DNA of 64,000 nucleotides from an uncultured Lachnospiraceae bacterium (GCA_937965795.1 CALCMD010000102.1:58714-122713), one strand, 5' to 3'. Counted from the first letter of the stretch, positions 1 through 8,182 are shown. Translations and numbers: made by a program. Notes: generated by a model from the sequence alone, not told the origin.

Positions 1-1
1 T

Positions 2-1570
2 ATCAAATCGTCTATCACAGAAGCTGGTATTGAACTGAAAAATAATCTTGAAATTGTAGAATTATGTATGGAGGTTCCGACCCTGGACGATACCATGCCG
101 GATAATGAGCGGTTTGAACGCGCATTGAAGGCGTCTCTTGGGCTGGAGCGGGTAAAGCTGCCATATTCTGTATTAAAAAAGCTGCCGGATGTATTGCGTA
201 CATCAGATTTTAAGATAAAAGCGGTTATCCGGAAAACGGCAAATAATATTTTTGTATATGATATTTTTCCGGCGTCCGAGGAGGTAGTGGTTGCCGGGGT
301 AGCGATTGACATTGGTACGACAACCGTATCAGCGATTCTTATTAATATGCTGGATGGCTCGATTCTGGCAAAAGGCTCTGCCGGAAATGGACAGATCCGT
401 TACGGCGCAGATGTCATCAACCGTATTATTGAGTCGGATAAACCAGGTGGGAAGGAACGATTGCAGAAGGCAGTGATTGATGAAACCATCAATCCTCTGA
501 TTCAAAGCATGTGCCGTCAGGCAAAGATTGCAAAACAGAATATATATCGAATGTGCGTGGCGGGAAATTCCACCATGAACCATCTGCTGATGGGAATTAA
601 TGCAAATCCGCTGCGTATGGAGCCTTATATTCCGGCATTTTTTAAAACAAATTCACTCTTTGCAAACGATATTGGAATTGATATTAATCCGGATTCGCAT
701 ATTATTGTAGCTCCGAACATCGGCAGCTATGTAGGCGGGGATATTACAGCAGGCGCTTTTGTCAGTATGCTTTGGAACAGACCGGAATTTTCTCTTTTCA
801 TCGACCTGGGAACCAATGGCGAAATTGTGTTTGGAAATTCAGATTTTATGATGAGCTGTGCGTGCTCCGCAGGTCCGGCTTTTGAAGGCGGAGACATTAG
901 CTGTGGTATGCGCGCGACGGATGGAGCGATCGAAACATGTACGATTGATGCGGATACGATGGAGCCGGCATTCCAGATTGTGGGAGAAGAGGGGACAAAA
1001 CCGATTGGACTTTGTGGTTCCGGCATCATTGATGTGATCAGTGAACTGTTCCGCTGCGGCATCATTGACCCGAAGGGGAAATTTGTCCGTGAAGGCAAGA
1101 GGATTAAGAGAGATGAGGATGGAATGGGCAGCTACGTGCTGGCGTTTGAAGAGGAAGCAGGCTCAGTAAAAGATGTAGAAATCACAGAGGTGGATATTGA
1201 CAGCTTTATCCGTGCGAAAGGCGCCATCTTTTCGGCAGTCCGTACGATGCTTGCCTACTGCGATTTTGATGTTTCCATGATTGAGAATGTCTATGTGGCG
1301 GGCGGAATCGGAAGCGGCATTAATATGGCAAATGCGATTCGTATCGGTATGTTTCCGGATATACCGCTTGAAATGTACCATTATATCGGGAATTCTTCTC
1401 TGGCAGGCGCTTACGCAATGCTGTATTCTACAGAGTCAGAACGAAAAGTATATGAAGTGGCACAGAATATGACTTATATAGAATTGAGTGCAATTCCTCA
1501 GTATATGGATGAATTTGTGGGGGCATGTTTCCTGCCGCATACAGATAGTTCTCTGTTTCCGAACAGATAA
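2..1570 (+). CDS. acsV: Corrinoid-protein activating ASKHA ATPase (RACo/AcsV type), 5' truncated
   Basis: The frame is open from base 2 to the stop at 1570, so the gene starts outside the window; the first ATG inside (68) is internal. The visible ~520 residues contain the ASKHA phosphate-binding motif AIDIGTTTVSAIL and a C-terminal VYVAGGIGSGINMANAIRIG segment, typical of the C-terminal domain of reductive activators of corrinoid proteins. Family members carry an N-terminal 2Fe-2S ferredoxin domain, which would lie off the left edge. The known role is ATP-driven reduction of Co(II) in corrinoid proteins. With DUF3786, fchA and folD just downstream, the likely target is the corrinoid iron-sulfur protein of the acetyl-CoA pathway. 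A methyltransferase-associated RACo is the alternative. Confidence 0.85.
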   Translation: MKSSITEAGIELKNNLEIVELCMEVPTLDDTMPDNERFERALKASLGLERVKLPYSVLKKLPDVLRTSDFKIKAVIRKTANNIFVYDIFPASEEVVVAGVAIDIGTTTVSAILINMLDGSILAKGSAGNGQIRYGADVINRIIESDKPGGKERLQKAVIDETINPLIQSMCRQAKIAKQNIYRMCVAGNSTMNHLLMGINANPLRMEPYIPAFFKTNSLFANDIGIDINPDSHIIVAPNIGSYVGGDITAGAFVSMLWNRPEFSLFIDLGTNGEIVFGNSDFMMSCACSAGPAFEGGDISCGMRATDGAIETCTIDADTMEPAFQIVGEEGTKPIGLCGSGIIDVISELFRCGIIDPKGKFVREGKRIKRDEDGMGSYVLAFEEEAGSVKDVEITEVDIDSFIRAKGAIFSAVRTMLAYCDFDVSMIENVYVAGGIGSGINMANAIRIGMFPDIPLEMYHYIGNSSLAGAYAMLYSTESERKVYEVAQNMTYIELSAIPQYMDEFVGACFLPHTDSSLFPNR

Positions 1571-1607
1571 AGAGGAGCTGCACGGGTGACTGGAAAAGGA
1601 GTATCAG

Positions 1608-2246
1608 ATGAACATCAAGTATGAAAAAGACAATAAAGAGAGAGTTCCTTTTGAACACTATCTGGCAGAGTTTCAAAAAATGAATCCGGCAGAAGCTTCT
1701 GCGCGTACCGGTATTCCCTGGCATGAAGAAACACAGGAGTTTGAAATTCGTATGATGCAAAAATCATTTCTGGTGAAATGGCCGGAGTGTACGGTACGAA
1801 AAATGGAAGAGACCGACGACAGCTATGGGGCAATGGAGGATGGAATTCCGCCGAAAATCATGGTGATCCGTTATCTGACCAGAGGCGTGGCTTCTGTCGG
1901 AAGCGGAAAATTTCTGACATACCGTGAGATTCCCCATGGAGAGGTTTATTTTCGGCAGTTTCAGGGACGCTGTATGATGCGCCTGGCTTATGGATATGGT
2001 TCAAAGCTTTCGGTTTTTGAAAAGAAAATGGAGAAGCTGGGGGCAAGAAAGCTGGAGCTGGGAGATATATCCTACGAATTTGAATTTTTGAATGGTCATT
2101 TTGTACGTTTTATTCTTTGGGAAGGGGACGAGGAATTTCCGCCGTCCTCCCAGATACTCTTTTCCGATAATTTCCCGCTGTCTTTTGAAGCGGAGGATCT
2201 GGCAGTTGTGGGGGATGTGTCTATTGGCGCCCTAAAGAAGCTTTAG
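1608..2246 (+). CDS. DUF3786 domain-containing protein
   Basis: A 212-residue soluble protein with a clear AAAGGAG ribosome binding site just upstream of the ATG. It resembles DUF3786 proteins, found beside acetyl-CoA synthase or corrinoid activation genes in acetogens and other anaerobes; their biochemical role is unknown. The central part (about residues 70-130) is rich in Gly and Tyr, with the segment VASVGSGKFLTYREIPHGEV. It lies 37 bases after the RACo-type gene in the same direction and is probably co-transcribed. No signal peptide or membrane segment is visible. The family assignment is from recognition by eye; function is inferred from neighbours only. Confidence 0.7.
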   Translation: MNIKYEKDNKERVPFEHYLAEFQKMNPAEASARTGIPWHEETQEFEIRMMQKSFLVKWPECTVRKMEETDDSYGAMEDGIPPKIMVIRYLTRGVASVGSGKFLTYREIPHGEVYFRQFQGRCMMRLAYGYGSKLSVFEKKMEKLGARKLELGDISYEFEFLNGHFVRFILWEGDEEFPPSSQILFSDNFPLSFEAEDLAVVGDVSIGALKKL

Positions 2247-2288
2247 GCATTCAGAAAAGCGAACATGATAATATGGAGGTAGATAAAA

Positions 2289-2918
2289 ATGGGTTTTTCA
2301 ACAGTAGCATGTAATGAATTTGTAGAAGTACTAGCTTCTAAGGCTCCGGTACCGGGGGGCGGCGGCGCCTCTGCACTGGTAGGAGCGATAGGAACAGCTC
2401 TTGGCAACATGGTAGGCAGTCTGACCGTTGGGAAAAAGAAGTATGCGGATGTAGAGGCAGAAATGTATGAGCTGAAAGCGAAATGCGATAAGCTCCAGGC
2501 AGAGCTTCTTACTCTGATTGAAAGAGATGCAGAAGTATTCGAACCTCTTTCCAAAGCATACGGAATGCCGCGGGAAACGGAAGAAGAGAAGGCTGAGAAG
2601 GCCAGAGTGATGGAAATCGTGTTAAAGGACGCATGTTCCGTTCCGATGGAGATTATGGAGAAATGCTGTGAAGCAATCGACATCATTGCAGAATTTGCAG
2701 CGAAAGGTTCTGCTTTGGCGATCAGTGATGCAGGAGTGGGAGCCGCATTCTGCAAGGCGGCTCTTGAAGGCGCTTCCCTGAATGTATACATAAACACAAA
2801 ATCCATGAAAAACAGGGAATATGCAGAGGAGTTGAATCAGAAAGCGGATGCGATGCTTGCAAAATATCCGAAGAAAGCAGAAGAAATCTTTAACAGCGTG
2901 CTTGGCAGATTAAAATAG
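2289..2918 (+). CDS. fchA: Cyclodeaminase/cyclohydrolase family protein (methenyl-THF cyclohydrolase FchA)
   Basis: This 209-residue protein has the family signature near the N-terminus, APVPGGGGASALVGAIGTAL, followed by helical segments and the ISDAGVGAAFCKAALEGA motif around residues 140-157. The family interconverts methenyl-THF and 10-formyl-THF, or deaminates formimino-THF. Beside folD and a corrinoid activator, the methenyl-THF cyclohydrolase role in the methyl branch of the Wood-Ljungdahl pathway is the best reading. An ATGGAGGT ribosome binding site precedes the start. The gap to folD is only 12 bases, so the two are translated from one message. Formimidoyl-THF cyclodeaminase of histidine degradation is a less likely alternative, since no hut genes are nearby. 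Confidence 0.88.
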   Translation: MGFSTVACNEFVEVLASKAPVPGGGGASALVGAIGTALGNMVGSLTVGKKKYADVEAEMYELKAKCDKLQAELLTLIERDAEVFEPLSKAYGMPRETEEEKAEKARVMEIVLKDACSVPMEIMEKCCEAIDIIAEFAAKGSALAISDAGVGAAFCKAALEGASLNVYINTKSMKNREYAEELNQKADAMLAKYPKKAEEIFNSVLGRLK

Positions 2919-2930
2919 GAGGAGAAAACT

Positions 2931-3782
2931 ATGGCAAAACAGTTATTGGGAAAAGAAGTCGTTGCAGCTTTAAATGAGCGTATCATCGCCAAAGCAACGG
3001 AATTAAAGGAAAAGGGAATTAAGCCTACACTGGGAATTATTCGCGTGGGGGAAAATGAGAGCGATCTTTCTTATGAAAGAGGAGCTACGAAGCGTTGCGA
3101 GAAACTGGGGGTAGAGTATAAGAAATATCTTCTTCCTGCTGATGCGACACAGGGACAGGTATTGGCAGTGATCGATGAAGTGAATCAGGATGCTTCGATT
3201 CATGGCGTCCTGTTATTCCGTCCGCTTCCGAAACATCTGAACCAGAACGAAATCGAGCAGGCGCTTGACCCGGCAAAAGACGTAGATTGTATGACTGACG
3301 GCTCTATGGCAGGCGTCTTTACAGGTAAGGATCTTGGGTATCCGCCATGTACCCCACAGGCTTGTATGGAAATTCTGGATCATTACGGAATTGACTGTAC
3401 AGGAAAGAAGGCAGTTGTGATAGGACGTTCCTTAGTCGTAGGAAAGCCTGCCGCGATGATGCTGATTAAGAAAAATGCTACGGTAACTGTCTGTCACACC
3501 AGAACGGTGGATATGCCGTCGGTGGTAAAAGAAGCAGACATCGTAATCGTGGCTGCTGGGCGGGCAGGCGTCGTAGATGATTCTTATGTAAGACCGGGCC
3601 AGGTCATTATTGACGTGGGTATCAACGTAAATGCAGAAGGAAAGCTCTGCGGGGATGTGGATTACGCAAAGGTAGAGCCGATCGTAGAGGCCATCACTCC
3701 GGTACCGGGCGGCGTAGGAAGCGTAACGACTTCCGTGCTGGTCGGACATGTGGTAGAAGCCGCTGAAAAAGCAAATAAGTAA
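2931..3782 (+). CDS. folD: Bifunctional methylene-THF dehydrogenase / methenyl-THF cyclohydrolase
   Basis: 283 residues, normal length for FolD. Visible hallmarks are the substrate-binding YERGATKRCEKLGV region (the usual Tyr and Lys of the active site), the D-P-x-K-D-V-D motif (ALDPAKDVDCMTDG), the Rossmann segment VVIGRSLVVGKPAAMML, and the C-terminal PVPGGVGSVTTSVL motif. It oxidises 5,10-methylene-THF to methenyl-THF with NAD(P)+ and hydrolyses the product to 10-formyl-THF. It is the last gene of the one-carbon cluster and is followed by a strong 16-bp hairpin. Having fchA next door means the cyclohydrolase step is encoded twice. Confidence 0.96.
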   Translation: MAKQLLGKEVVAALNERIIAKATELKEKGIKPTLGIIRVGENESDLSYERGATKRCEKLGVEYKKYLLPADATQGQVLAVIDEVNQDASIHGVLLFRPLPKHLNQNEIEQALDPAKDVDCMTDGSMAGVFTGKDLGYPPCTPQACMEILDHYGIDCTGKKAVVIGRSLVVGKPAAMMLIKKNATVTVCHTRTVDMPSVVKEADIVIVAAGRAGVVDDSYVRPGQVIIDVGINVNAEGKLCGDVDYAKVEPIVEAITPVPGGVGSVTTSVLVGHVVEAAEKANK

Positions 3783-3797
3783 GTGTGTTACAACAAA

Positions 3798-3844
3798 AAC
3801 ACCACGAAAACAAAGAAGGATTACTTTATTGTTTTCGTGGTGTT
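3798..3844 (+). terminator. Perfect 16-bp inverted repeat after folD (terminator-like, no U tract)
   Basis: Arms 3798-3813 and 3829-3844 are exact reverse complements (AACACCACGAAAACAA and its complement) around a 15-base loop. The position right after the folD stop suggests a transcript 3' end or mRNA-stabilising hairpin, but no T-run follows. It may therefore be Rho-dependent, a processing site, or act on the next gene's leader. Confidence 0.55.
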
Positions 3845-3885
3845 CATATCTTCTGACGCAGAAGTATCGAAAGGAACTGGAAATA

Positions 3886-4650
3886 ATGTTTAAATTTATG
3901 ATTTGTTTTCTTGCGGGCATTGGTGCGGGGCTTGGAACAGGATTTGCCGGAATGAGCGCAGCGGCAGTCATCAGTCCGATGCTGATTACTTTTCTGGGGC
4001 TTCCAGCATATGAGGCAGTGGGCATTGCGCTGGCAAGTGATGTTCTGGCAAGTGCGGTAAGTGCGTACACCTATGGAAAAAATAAGAACCTTGATATTCG
4101 AAATGGGCTGGTAATGATGGTTACGGTTTTGCTGTTCACGCTTTTCGGGAGCTGGGTCGCAAGCAGAGTACCGAATACCACAATGGGAAATTTTTCGGTT
4201 TTTATGACGCTGCTGCTGGGAATCAAATTCATCGTAAAGCCGGTTATGACGACCAAAGAATCCATGAACCAGGTAAGCATAAGAAAACAGATCGTTCAGT
4301 CCATTATCAGCGGTGTGGTTGTCGGATTTATCTGTGGTTTCGTAGGAGCGGGCGGCGGAATGATGATGCTTCTTCTTTTAACCGGCCTGTTGGGATATGA
4401 GCTGAAAACCGCAGTTGGAACCAGCGTTTTTATTATGGCATTTACCGCTTTCACAGGTGCAGTCAGCCATTTTGTAATTGGGGGTATGCCCGACGTATGG
4501 TGTCTGGCTTTCTGTGTAGCTTCGACGCTTTTGTGGGCGAGGATCGCGGCCAAATTTGCCAATAAAGCAAGTGCGGCGACGCTCAATCGTGCCACGGGGG
4601 TGGTACTTGCCGTTTTAGGAACGGCCATTCTTGTGGTAAACTACTTATAA
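3886..4650 (+). CDS. TauE/SafE (TSUP) family membrane permease
   Basis: A hydrophobic protein of about 254 residues with the two-fold TSUP repeat. Glycine-rich entries to each half are visible: GIGAGLGTGFAGMSAAAVISP near the N-terminus and GVVVGFICGFVGAGGGMMMLLLL in the middle. The family exports or imports sulfite, sulfoacetate and other organic anions; the substrate here cannot be read. I place the start at 3886, where an AAGGAAC ribosome binding site sits 11 bases upstream. An earlier in-frame ATG at 3829 falls inside the hairpin after folD and has no such site. The next element downstream is a cobalamin riboswitch, but that lies after this gene and cannot control it. Confidence 0.85.
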   Translation: MFKFMICFLAGIGAGLGTGFAGMSAAAVISPMLITFLGLPAYEAVGIALASDVLASAVSAYTYGKNKNLDIRNGLVMMVTVLLFTLFGSWVASRVPNTTMGNFSVFMTLLLGIKFIVKPVMTTKESMNQVSIRKQIVQSIISGVVVGFICGFVGAGGGMMMLLLLTGLLGYELKTAVGTSVFIMAFTAFTGAVSHFVIGGMPDVWCLAFCVASTLLWARIAAKFANKASAATLNRATGVVLAVLGTAILVVNYL

Positions 4651-4684
4651 GTCAGGAAGCAGTTTTGAAAGTATACGAAAAGAG

Positions 4685-4713
4685 TTGACAACGATTGACA
4701 CATTTAGTAGAAT
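4685..4713 (+). promoter_or_regulatory. SigA promoter of the cobalamin riboswitch transcript
   Basis: Minus-35 TTGACA at 4685-4690 and minus-10 TAGAAT at 4708-4713, with a 17-base spacer. Start of transcription would be near 4720, about 17 bases before the riboswitch P1 stem. Confidence 0.75.
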
Positions 4714-4736
4714 AATAACGTGTAATTTAATATTGC

Positions 4737-4903
4737 CATATAAAGTGCAGAGGCATAAGCTTCTGAAGAGGGAATCAGGTGTGAATCCTGAGCGATCCGG
4801 TCACTGTATTCAGGGAATTCTGTCTCATGAGTCCATTGCATACCCATTTGTGAGAAGGCGAGACAGCGTGATAATCTGTAAGTCAGGAAACCTGCTTTGT
4901 ATG
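4737..4903 (+). ncRNA. Cobalamin (B12) riboswitch aptamer
   Basis: The conserved blocks occur in the right order. GGGAATCAGGTG, a TCCTGAG strand, CGATCCGGTCACTGT, GAGAAGGCGAGACAGCG and the 3' B12 box AGTCAGGAAACCTGC are all visible. A 9-bp P1 stem closes the element: CATATAAAG at 4737-4745 pairs with CTTTGTATG at 4895-4903, with one G-U pair. It is followed by a terminator hairpin, so control is probably by transcription attenuation, off when B12 is high. No cobalamin transport or synthesis gene follows; the next confident gene is spoIVA. Confidence 0.92.
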
Positions 4904-4962
4904 TGAGATGAACTTCCGTGTAAAGTTTAACATCCATTCGGGGTCTATGGACTCTGCGTTAA

Positions 4963-4993
4963 ATGTCTGCATGGGTAAGCAGGCATGTTTTTT
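4963..4993 (+). terminator. Riboswitch-associated intrinsic terminator
   Basis: ATGTCTGC (4963-4970) pairs with GCAGGCAT (4979-4986) with one G-U pair and an 8-base loop, followed directly by GTTTTTTAC. It lies 60 bases after the cobalamin aptamer, the expected place for an expression platform. Confidence 0.75.
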
Positions 4994-5152
4994 ACTTTAT
5001 GAATGAATCTCAATGTTATTAAATACACGACTACCTCCTTCGGAACAGGAATTCCGCAGCCTGTTCCAAAGCAAGGCGCACAGTATGTCAGAACCGCTCC
5101 TGCCAGCGCTAAGGCCGGACGGAAATGTATGTATTGTGCGCCTTTTATTTTT
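4994..5152 (+). ncRNA. Candidate B12-controlled small RNA ending in its own terminator
   Basis: If the riboswitch terminator is read through, transcription continues into a ~150-base segment that holds two clean hairpins and then stops. Hairpin 1 pairs GGAACAGG (5042-5049) with CCTGTTCC (5060-5067). Hairpin 2 pairs GGCGCACA (5075-5082) with TGTGCGCC (5135-5142) and is followed by TTTTATTTTT. An anti-Shine-Dalgarno-like ACCTCCTT lies at about 5033-5040, before hairpin 1. An 81-codon frame (5003-5248) runs through it, but it has no ribosome binding site and crosses both the terminator and the spoIVA start. I read the segment as non-coding. A decayed remnant of a lost B12-regulated gene is the main alternative. 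Confidence 0.4.
5075..5152 (+). terminator. Intrinsic terminator upstream of spoIVA
   Basis: GGCGCACA (5075-5082) and TGTGCGCC (5135-5142) form an 8-bp GC-rich stem closing a longer loop, followed by TTTTATTTTT. It separates the riboswitch transcript from spoIVA. Confidence 0.65.
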
Positions 5153-5178
5153 GCGGGCTGTGTTTTGACTGGTTTCCT

Positions 5179-5207
5179 GCATAATCCTCCCTGGAGCTTC
5201 ATATATT
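5179..5207 (+). promoter_or_regulatory. Possible SigE-type promoter of spoIVA
   Basis: GCATAAT (5179-5185), a 14-base spacer, then CATATATT (5200-5207) resembles the mother-cell SigE consensus (GCATATT, CATACAAT). It lies 28 bases before the spoIVA ATG. In Bacillus, spoIVA is SigE-controlled, so the match fits the gene. Confidence 0.5.
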
Positions 5208-5234
5208 GTATCAGTACAGCGAGGGGGAATCTTT

Positions 5235-6704
5235 ATGGAAGAATTTAATTTATACAGAGATATCCAGGCCAGAACAGGCGGGGAAATCTTTTTGGGAGTC
5301 GTAGGGCCGGTGCGGACGGGAAAATCCACTTTTATCCGAAGATTCATGGAGGAGATGGTGCTTCCAAACCTGGCGGAAAATGAGAAGATGATTGCCACAG
5401 ACGAGATGCCTACCAGCGGAAAAGGAAAGATCATCACGACGGTAGAGCCGAAATTCGTTCCGAAAAACGCAGCAAAGCTTTTGCTGTCTGAGGAGCTGGA
5501 AATGAAGGTACGGCTGGTGGATTGTGTGGGATACATTGTAAAAGGCGCCTCCGGGGTGGACGATGCAAATGAGCAGCGCATGGTGAAGACCCCCTGGTCA
5601 GAGAAAGAAATCCCTTTCTCTGAGGCAGCAGTGATCGGTACGGAAAAGGTGATTCGCGACCATTCTACAGTGGGTATTGTTCTGACCTGTGACGGCAGTT
5701 TTGGAGAACTTCCAAGAGAAAATTTTGTGGAACCGGAGCAAAAAGCAATCCGGGAACTGCAAAAATCAGGGAAGCCGTTTATTGTTCTGGTGAATTCTGC
5801 AAAGCCTTACGGCGAAGAGGCAAAAAAGGTACTTGACTATCTGAAATCTGAATATCAGGTAAGCGCTCTTGCGGTGAACTGTGAACAGCTTCGCAAAGAT
5901 GACATTCATAAAATTATGGAGAGAATCTTATATGAATTTCCACTGGTAAAATTAGAGTTTTATGTGCCGAAATGGGTAGAAACGCTTCCAATGGATCATG
6001 CAATCAAAGATTCACTTCTTTCAGGAATTCGTGATGTGATAAAAAGGCATCAGCATATCCGGGATGTTTCTGGTGAATCGGTTCAGTTTGAAAATGAATT
6101 TGCAAAAAAAATCAAATTGGATGGCGTGGATCTTGCCAGCGGTACTGCAAAAGTGCAGATTGAAATCGACGATACATATTACTATGAGATGCTCAGTGAA
6201 ATGTCGGGAGTGCCGATTGAAGGAGAGTATCAGTTGATTTCTATGATTCGTGATCTGTCTGCCCTGAAAAAAGAATATGAAGATGTAGCGGGGGCTATCA
6301 CAGCGGTACGTGGGACTGGATACGGAGTGATAACGCCAAGACAGGAGGAAATCGTACTGGAAGAACCGACCGTGATTAAGCAGGGCAGCAAATTCGGCGT
6401 GAAGATCAAAGCCGCCAGCCCGTCTATTCATTTGATTCGGGCTGATATTGAAACAGAAATAGCGCCAATCGTAGGCAGCGAACAGCAGGCACAGGATCTG
6501 ATTGCCTATATCAAAGAGAACAGCAAGGGAGAAGACGGCATCTGGAATACCAATATTTTTGGAAAATCCATTGAACAGTTGGTCGAGGATGGAATTCGCA
6601 CGAAACTTTCCAGGATTGGGGAGGAGAGCCAGGTGAAGCTTCAGGATACCATGAAAAAAATTGTCAATGAGTCCAATGGCGGGCTGGTATGTATTATTAT
6701 TTAA
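5235..6704 (+). CDS. spoIVA: Stage IV sporulation protein A
   Basis: 489 residues, matching the usual SpoIVA length. The N-terminal P-loop GPVRTGKST lies at about residues 24-32, and the segment VDCVGYIVKGASGVDD follows around residue 95. The C-terminus ends in the characteristic GGLVCIII-type tail needed for membrane anchoring through SpoVM in Bacillus. SpoIVA is an ATPase that polymerises around the forespore to form the coat basement layer. An AGGGGG ribosome binding site precedes the ATG, with a SigE-like promoter upstream. The gene stands alone between a terminator and a permease gene. Confidence 0.97.
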   Translation: MEEFNLYRDIQARTGGEIFLGVVGPVRTGKSTFIRRFMEEMVLPNLAENEKMIATDEMPTSGKGKIITTVEPKFVPKNAAKLLLSEELEMKVRLVDCVGYIVKGASGVDDANEQRMVKTPWSEKEIPFSEAAVIGTEKVIRDHSTVGIVLTCDGSFGELPRENFVEPEQKAIRELQKSGKPFIVLVNSAKPYGEEAKKVLDYLKSEYQVSALAVNCEQLRKDDIHKIMERILYEFPLVKLEFYVPKWVETLPMDHAIKDSLLSGIRDVIKRHQHIRDVSGESVQFENEFAKKIKLDGVDLASGTAKVQIEIDDTYYYEMLSEMSGVPIEGEYQLISMIRDLSALKKEYEDVAGAITAVRGTGYGVITPRQEEIVLEEPTVIKQGSKFGVKIKAASPSIHLIRADIETEIAPIVGSEQQAQDLIAYIKENSKGEDGIWNTNIFGKSIEQLVEDGIRTKLSRIGEESQVKLQDTMKKIVNESNGGLVCIII

Positions 6705-6740
6705 AAGCAAATAAAAGATAAAAAAATTAAGAAATTTAAG

Positions 6741-6769
6741 TTTACAATTTTTCTGTTATCTGATAAAAT
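6741..6769 (+). promoter_or_regulatory. SigA promoter of the NCS2 permease gene
   Basis: TTTACA (6741-6746), 17-base spacer, TAAAAT (6764-6769). I saw no purine riboswitch in the short leader. Confidence 0.6.
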
Positions 6770-6805
6770 TTCCTTACCGGAAAAATAAAATACAGGAGGG
6801 AGAAA

Positions 6806-8182
6806 ATGTTAGAGAAACTATTTAAACTCAAAGACAACAACACAAATGTAAAGACAGAACTGATTGCAGGAGTTACCACTTTTATGACGATGGCATATAT
6901 TCTGGCGGTAAATCCGAATATTCTGTCGGCGACGGGGATGGATAAGGGGGCCGTTTTTACGGCTACGGCAATCGCATCTTTTGTTGGCACCATGCTGATG
7001 GCGATTTTTGCAAATTATCCATTTGCACTGGCGCCTGGCATGGGCCTGAACGCTTATTTCGCCTATACGGTCGTTCTTCAGTACGGGTATTCCTGGCAAA
7101 TTGCTTTGGCGGCCGTATTTATTGAAGGCGTTATTTTCATTTTGTTATCCTGCTTTAATGTGAGGGAAGCGATTTTCAACGCGATTCCAATGACGCTCAA
7201 ACATGCGGTCAGCGTGGGAATCGGACTGTTCATTGCTTTTATCGGACTCCAGAACGCCAAAATCGTGATTGGGGGAAGCACCTTATTGTCATTGTTTTCA
7301 CTGGAGGGATTCCAGGGGCTTAATAATGGAGCGGGCACTTTTAATGATGTAGGAATTACGGTTCTTCTGGCGATTATCGGTATTGTCATTACAGGAATCC
7401 TTGTCATCCGGAATGTGAGAGGAAATATTCTGTGGGGCATTTTAATCACATGGGGACTGGGAATTCTCTGCCAGTTTGCGGGAGTATACATACCAAATCC
7501 GGAAATCGGATTTTATTCCCTGCTTCCTGATTTCAGCAATGGTATCTCAATTCCAAGTCTGGCGCCTGTTTTTGGAAAGATTCAGTTTACCGGCATTCCG
7601 ATTCTTGAATTGATTACGATTGTATTTGCATTTCTTTTTGTAGACTTGTTTGATACACTGGGAACGCTGGTTGGTGTTTCCACGAAAGCGAATATGCTGG
7701 ATAAAGACGGCAAGCTTCCGAAAATTAAGGGGGCGTTAATGGCAGATGCGGTGGCTACTACGGCGGGGGCAGTCTTAGGTACTTCTACCGTTACCACTTT
7801 TGTGGAAAGTGCGTCAGGCGTTTCAGAAGGCGGAAGAACAGGATTAACGGCAGTGGTTGTAGCGGTCTTATTCGGATTATCTCTGCTGCTCTCCCCGATC
7901 TTTCTTGCAATTCCATCCTTTGCCACAGCTCCGGCATTGATTATTGTGGGATTTTATATGCTGGGCAATGTGATGAAAATTAATTTTGAAGACGCCAGCG
8001 AGGGAATTCCAGCATTTATCTGCATTGCGGCAATGCCGTTTTTCTATAGTATTTCCGAAGGAATTGCAATGGGCGTCATCTCTTATGTCGTGATGAATCT
8101 GGTTTCAGGAAAAAAAGAAAAACTGAGCGTGGTTATGTACATTTTGACAGCTCTGTTTATCCTAAAGTATTTCCTGTTGTAA
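6806..8182 (+). CDS. NCS2 family nucleobase permease (adenine/guanine/hypoxanthine, AzgA-like)
   Basis: 458 residues with about 12-14 hydrophobic segments. The start LFKLKDNNTNVKTELIAGVT and the motifs ANYPFALAPGMGLNAYFAYT and FLFVDLFDTLGTLVGVSTKA mark the AzgA/PbuG branch of NCS2, proton-linked purine transporters. The TTSTVTTFVESASGVSEGGRTG block that normally follows is also present. A GGAGGGAG ribosome binding site lies before the ATG. The gene is monocistronic, with its own promoter upstream and a strong hairpin terminator downstream. Hypoxanthine/guanine is the likeliest substrate from family knowledge, but specificity cannot be read. Confidence 0.93.
   Translation: MLEKLFKLKDNNTNVKTELIAGVTTFMTMAYILAVNPNILSATGMDKGAVFTATAIASFVGTMLMAIFANYPFALAPGMGLNAYFAYTVVLQYGYSWQIALAAVFIEGVIFILLSCFNVREAIFNAIPMTLKHAVSVGIGLFIAFIGLQNAKIVIGGSTLLSLFSLEGFQGLNNGAGTFNDVGITVLLAIIGIVITGILVIRNVRGNILWGILITWGLGILCQFAGVYIPNPEIGFYSLLPDFSNGISIPSLAPVFGKIQFTGIPILELITIVFAFLFVDLFDTLGTLVGVSTKANMLDKDGKLPKIKGALMADAVATTAGAVLGTSTVTTFVESASGVSEGGRTGLTAVVVAVLFGLSLLLSPIFLAIPSFATAPALIIVGFYMLGNVMKINFEDASEGIPAFICIAAMPFFYSISEGIAMGVISYVVMNLVSGKKEKLSVVMYILTALFILKYFLL

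Noticed and set aside
2243..2806. A 187-codon minus-strand frame opposite fchA
   Set aside because: Low-complexity Ala/Ser translation caused by antisense reading of a GC-rich gene.
3829..3885. N-terminal extension of the TSUP permease from an upstream ATG
   Set aside because: The extra codons fall inside the 3' arm of the hairpin after folD and lack an RBS, whereas 3886 has one.
4945..5202. An 85-codon minus-strand frame over the riboswitch gap
   Set aside because: It lies antisense to the riboswitch terminator and hairpins, with no start signal or recognisable sequence.
5003..5248. An 81-codon + strand frame directly after the B12 riboswitch
   Set aside because: No ribosome binding site, it crosses an intrinsic terminator and runs into the spoIVA start, and the translation shows no protein-like pattern.
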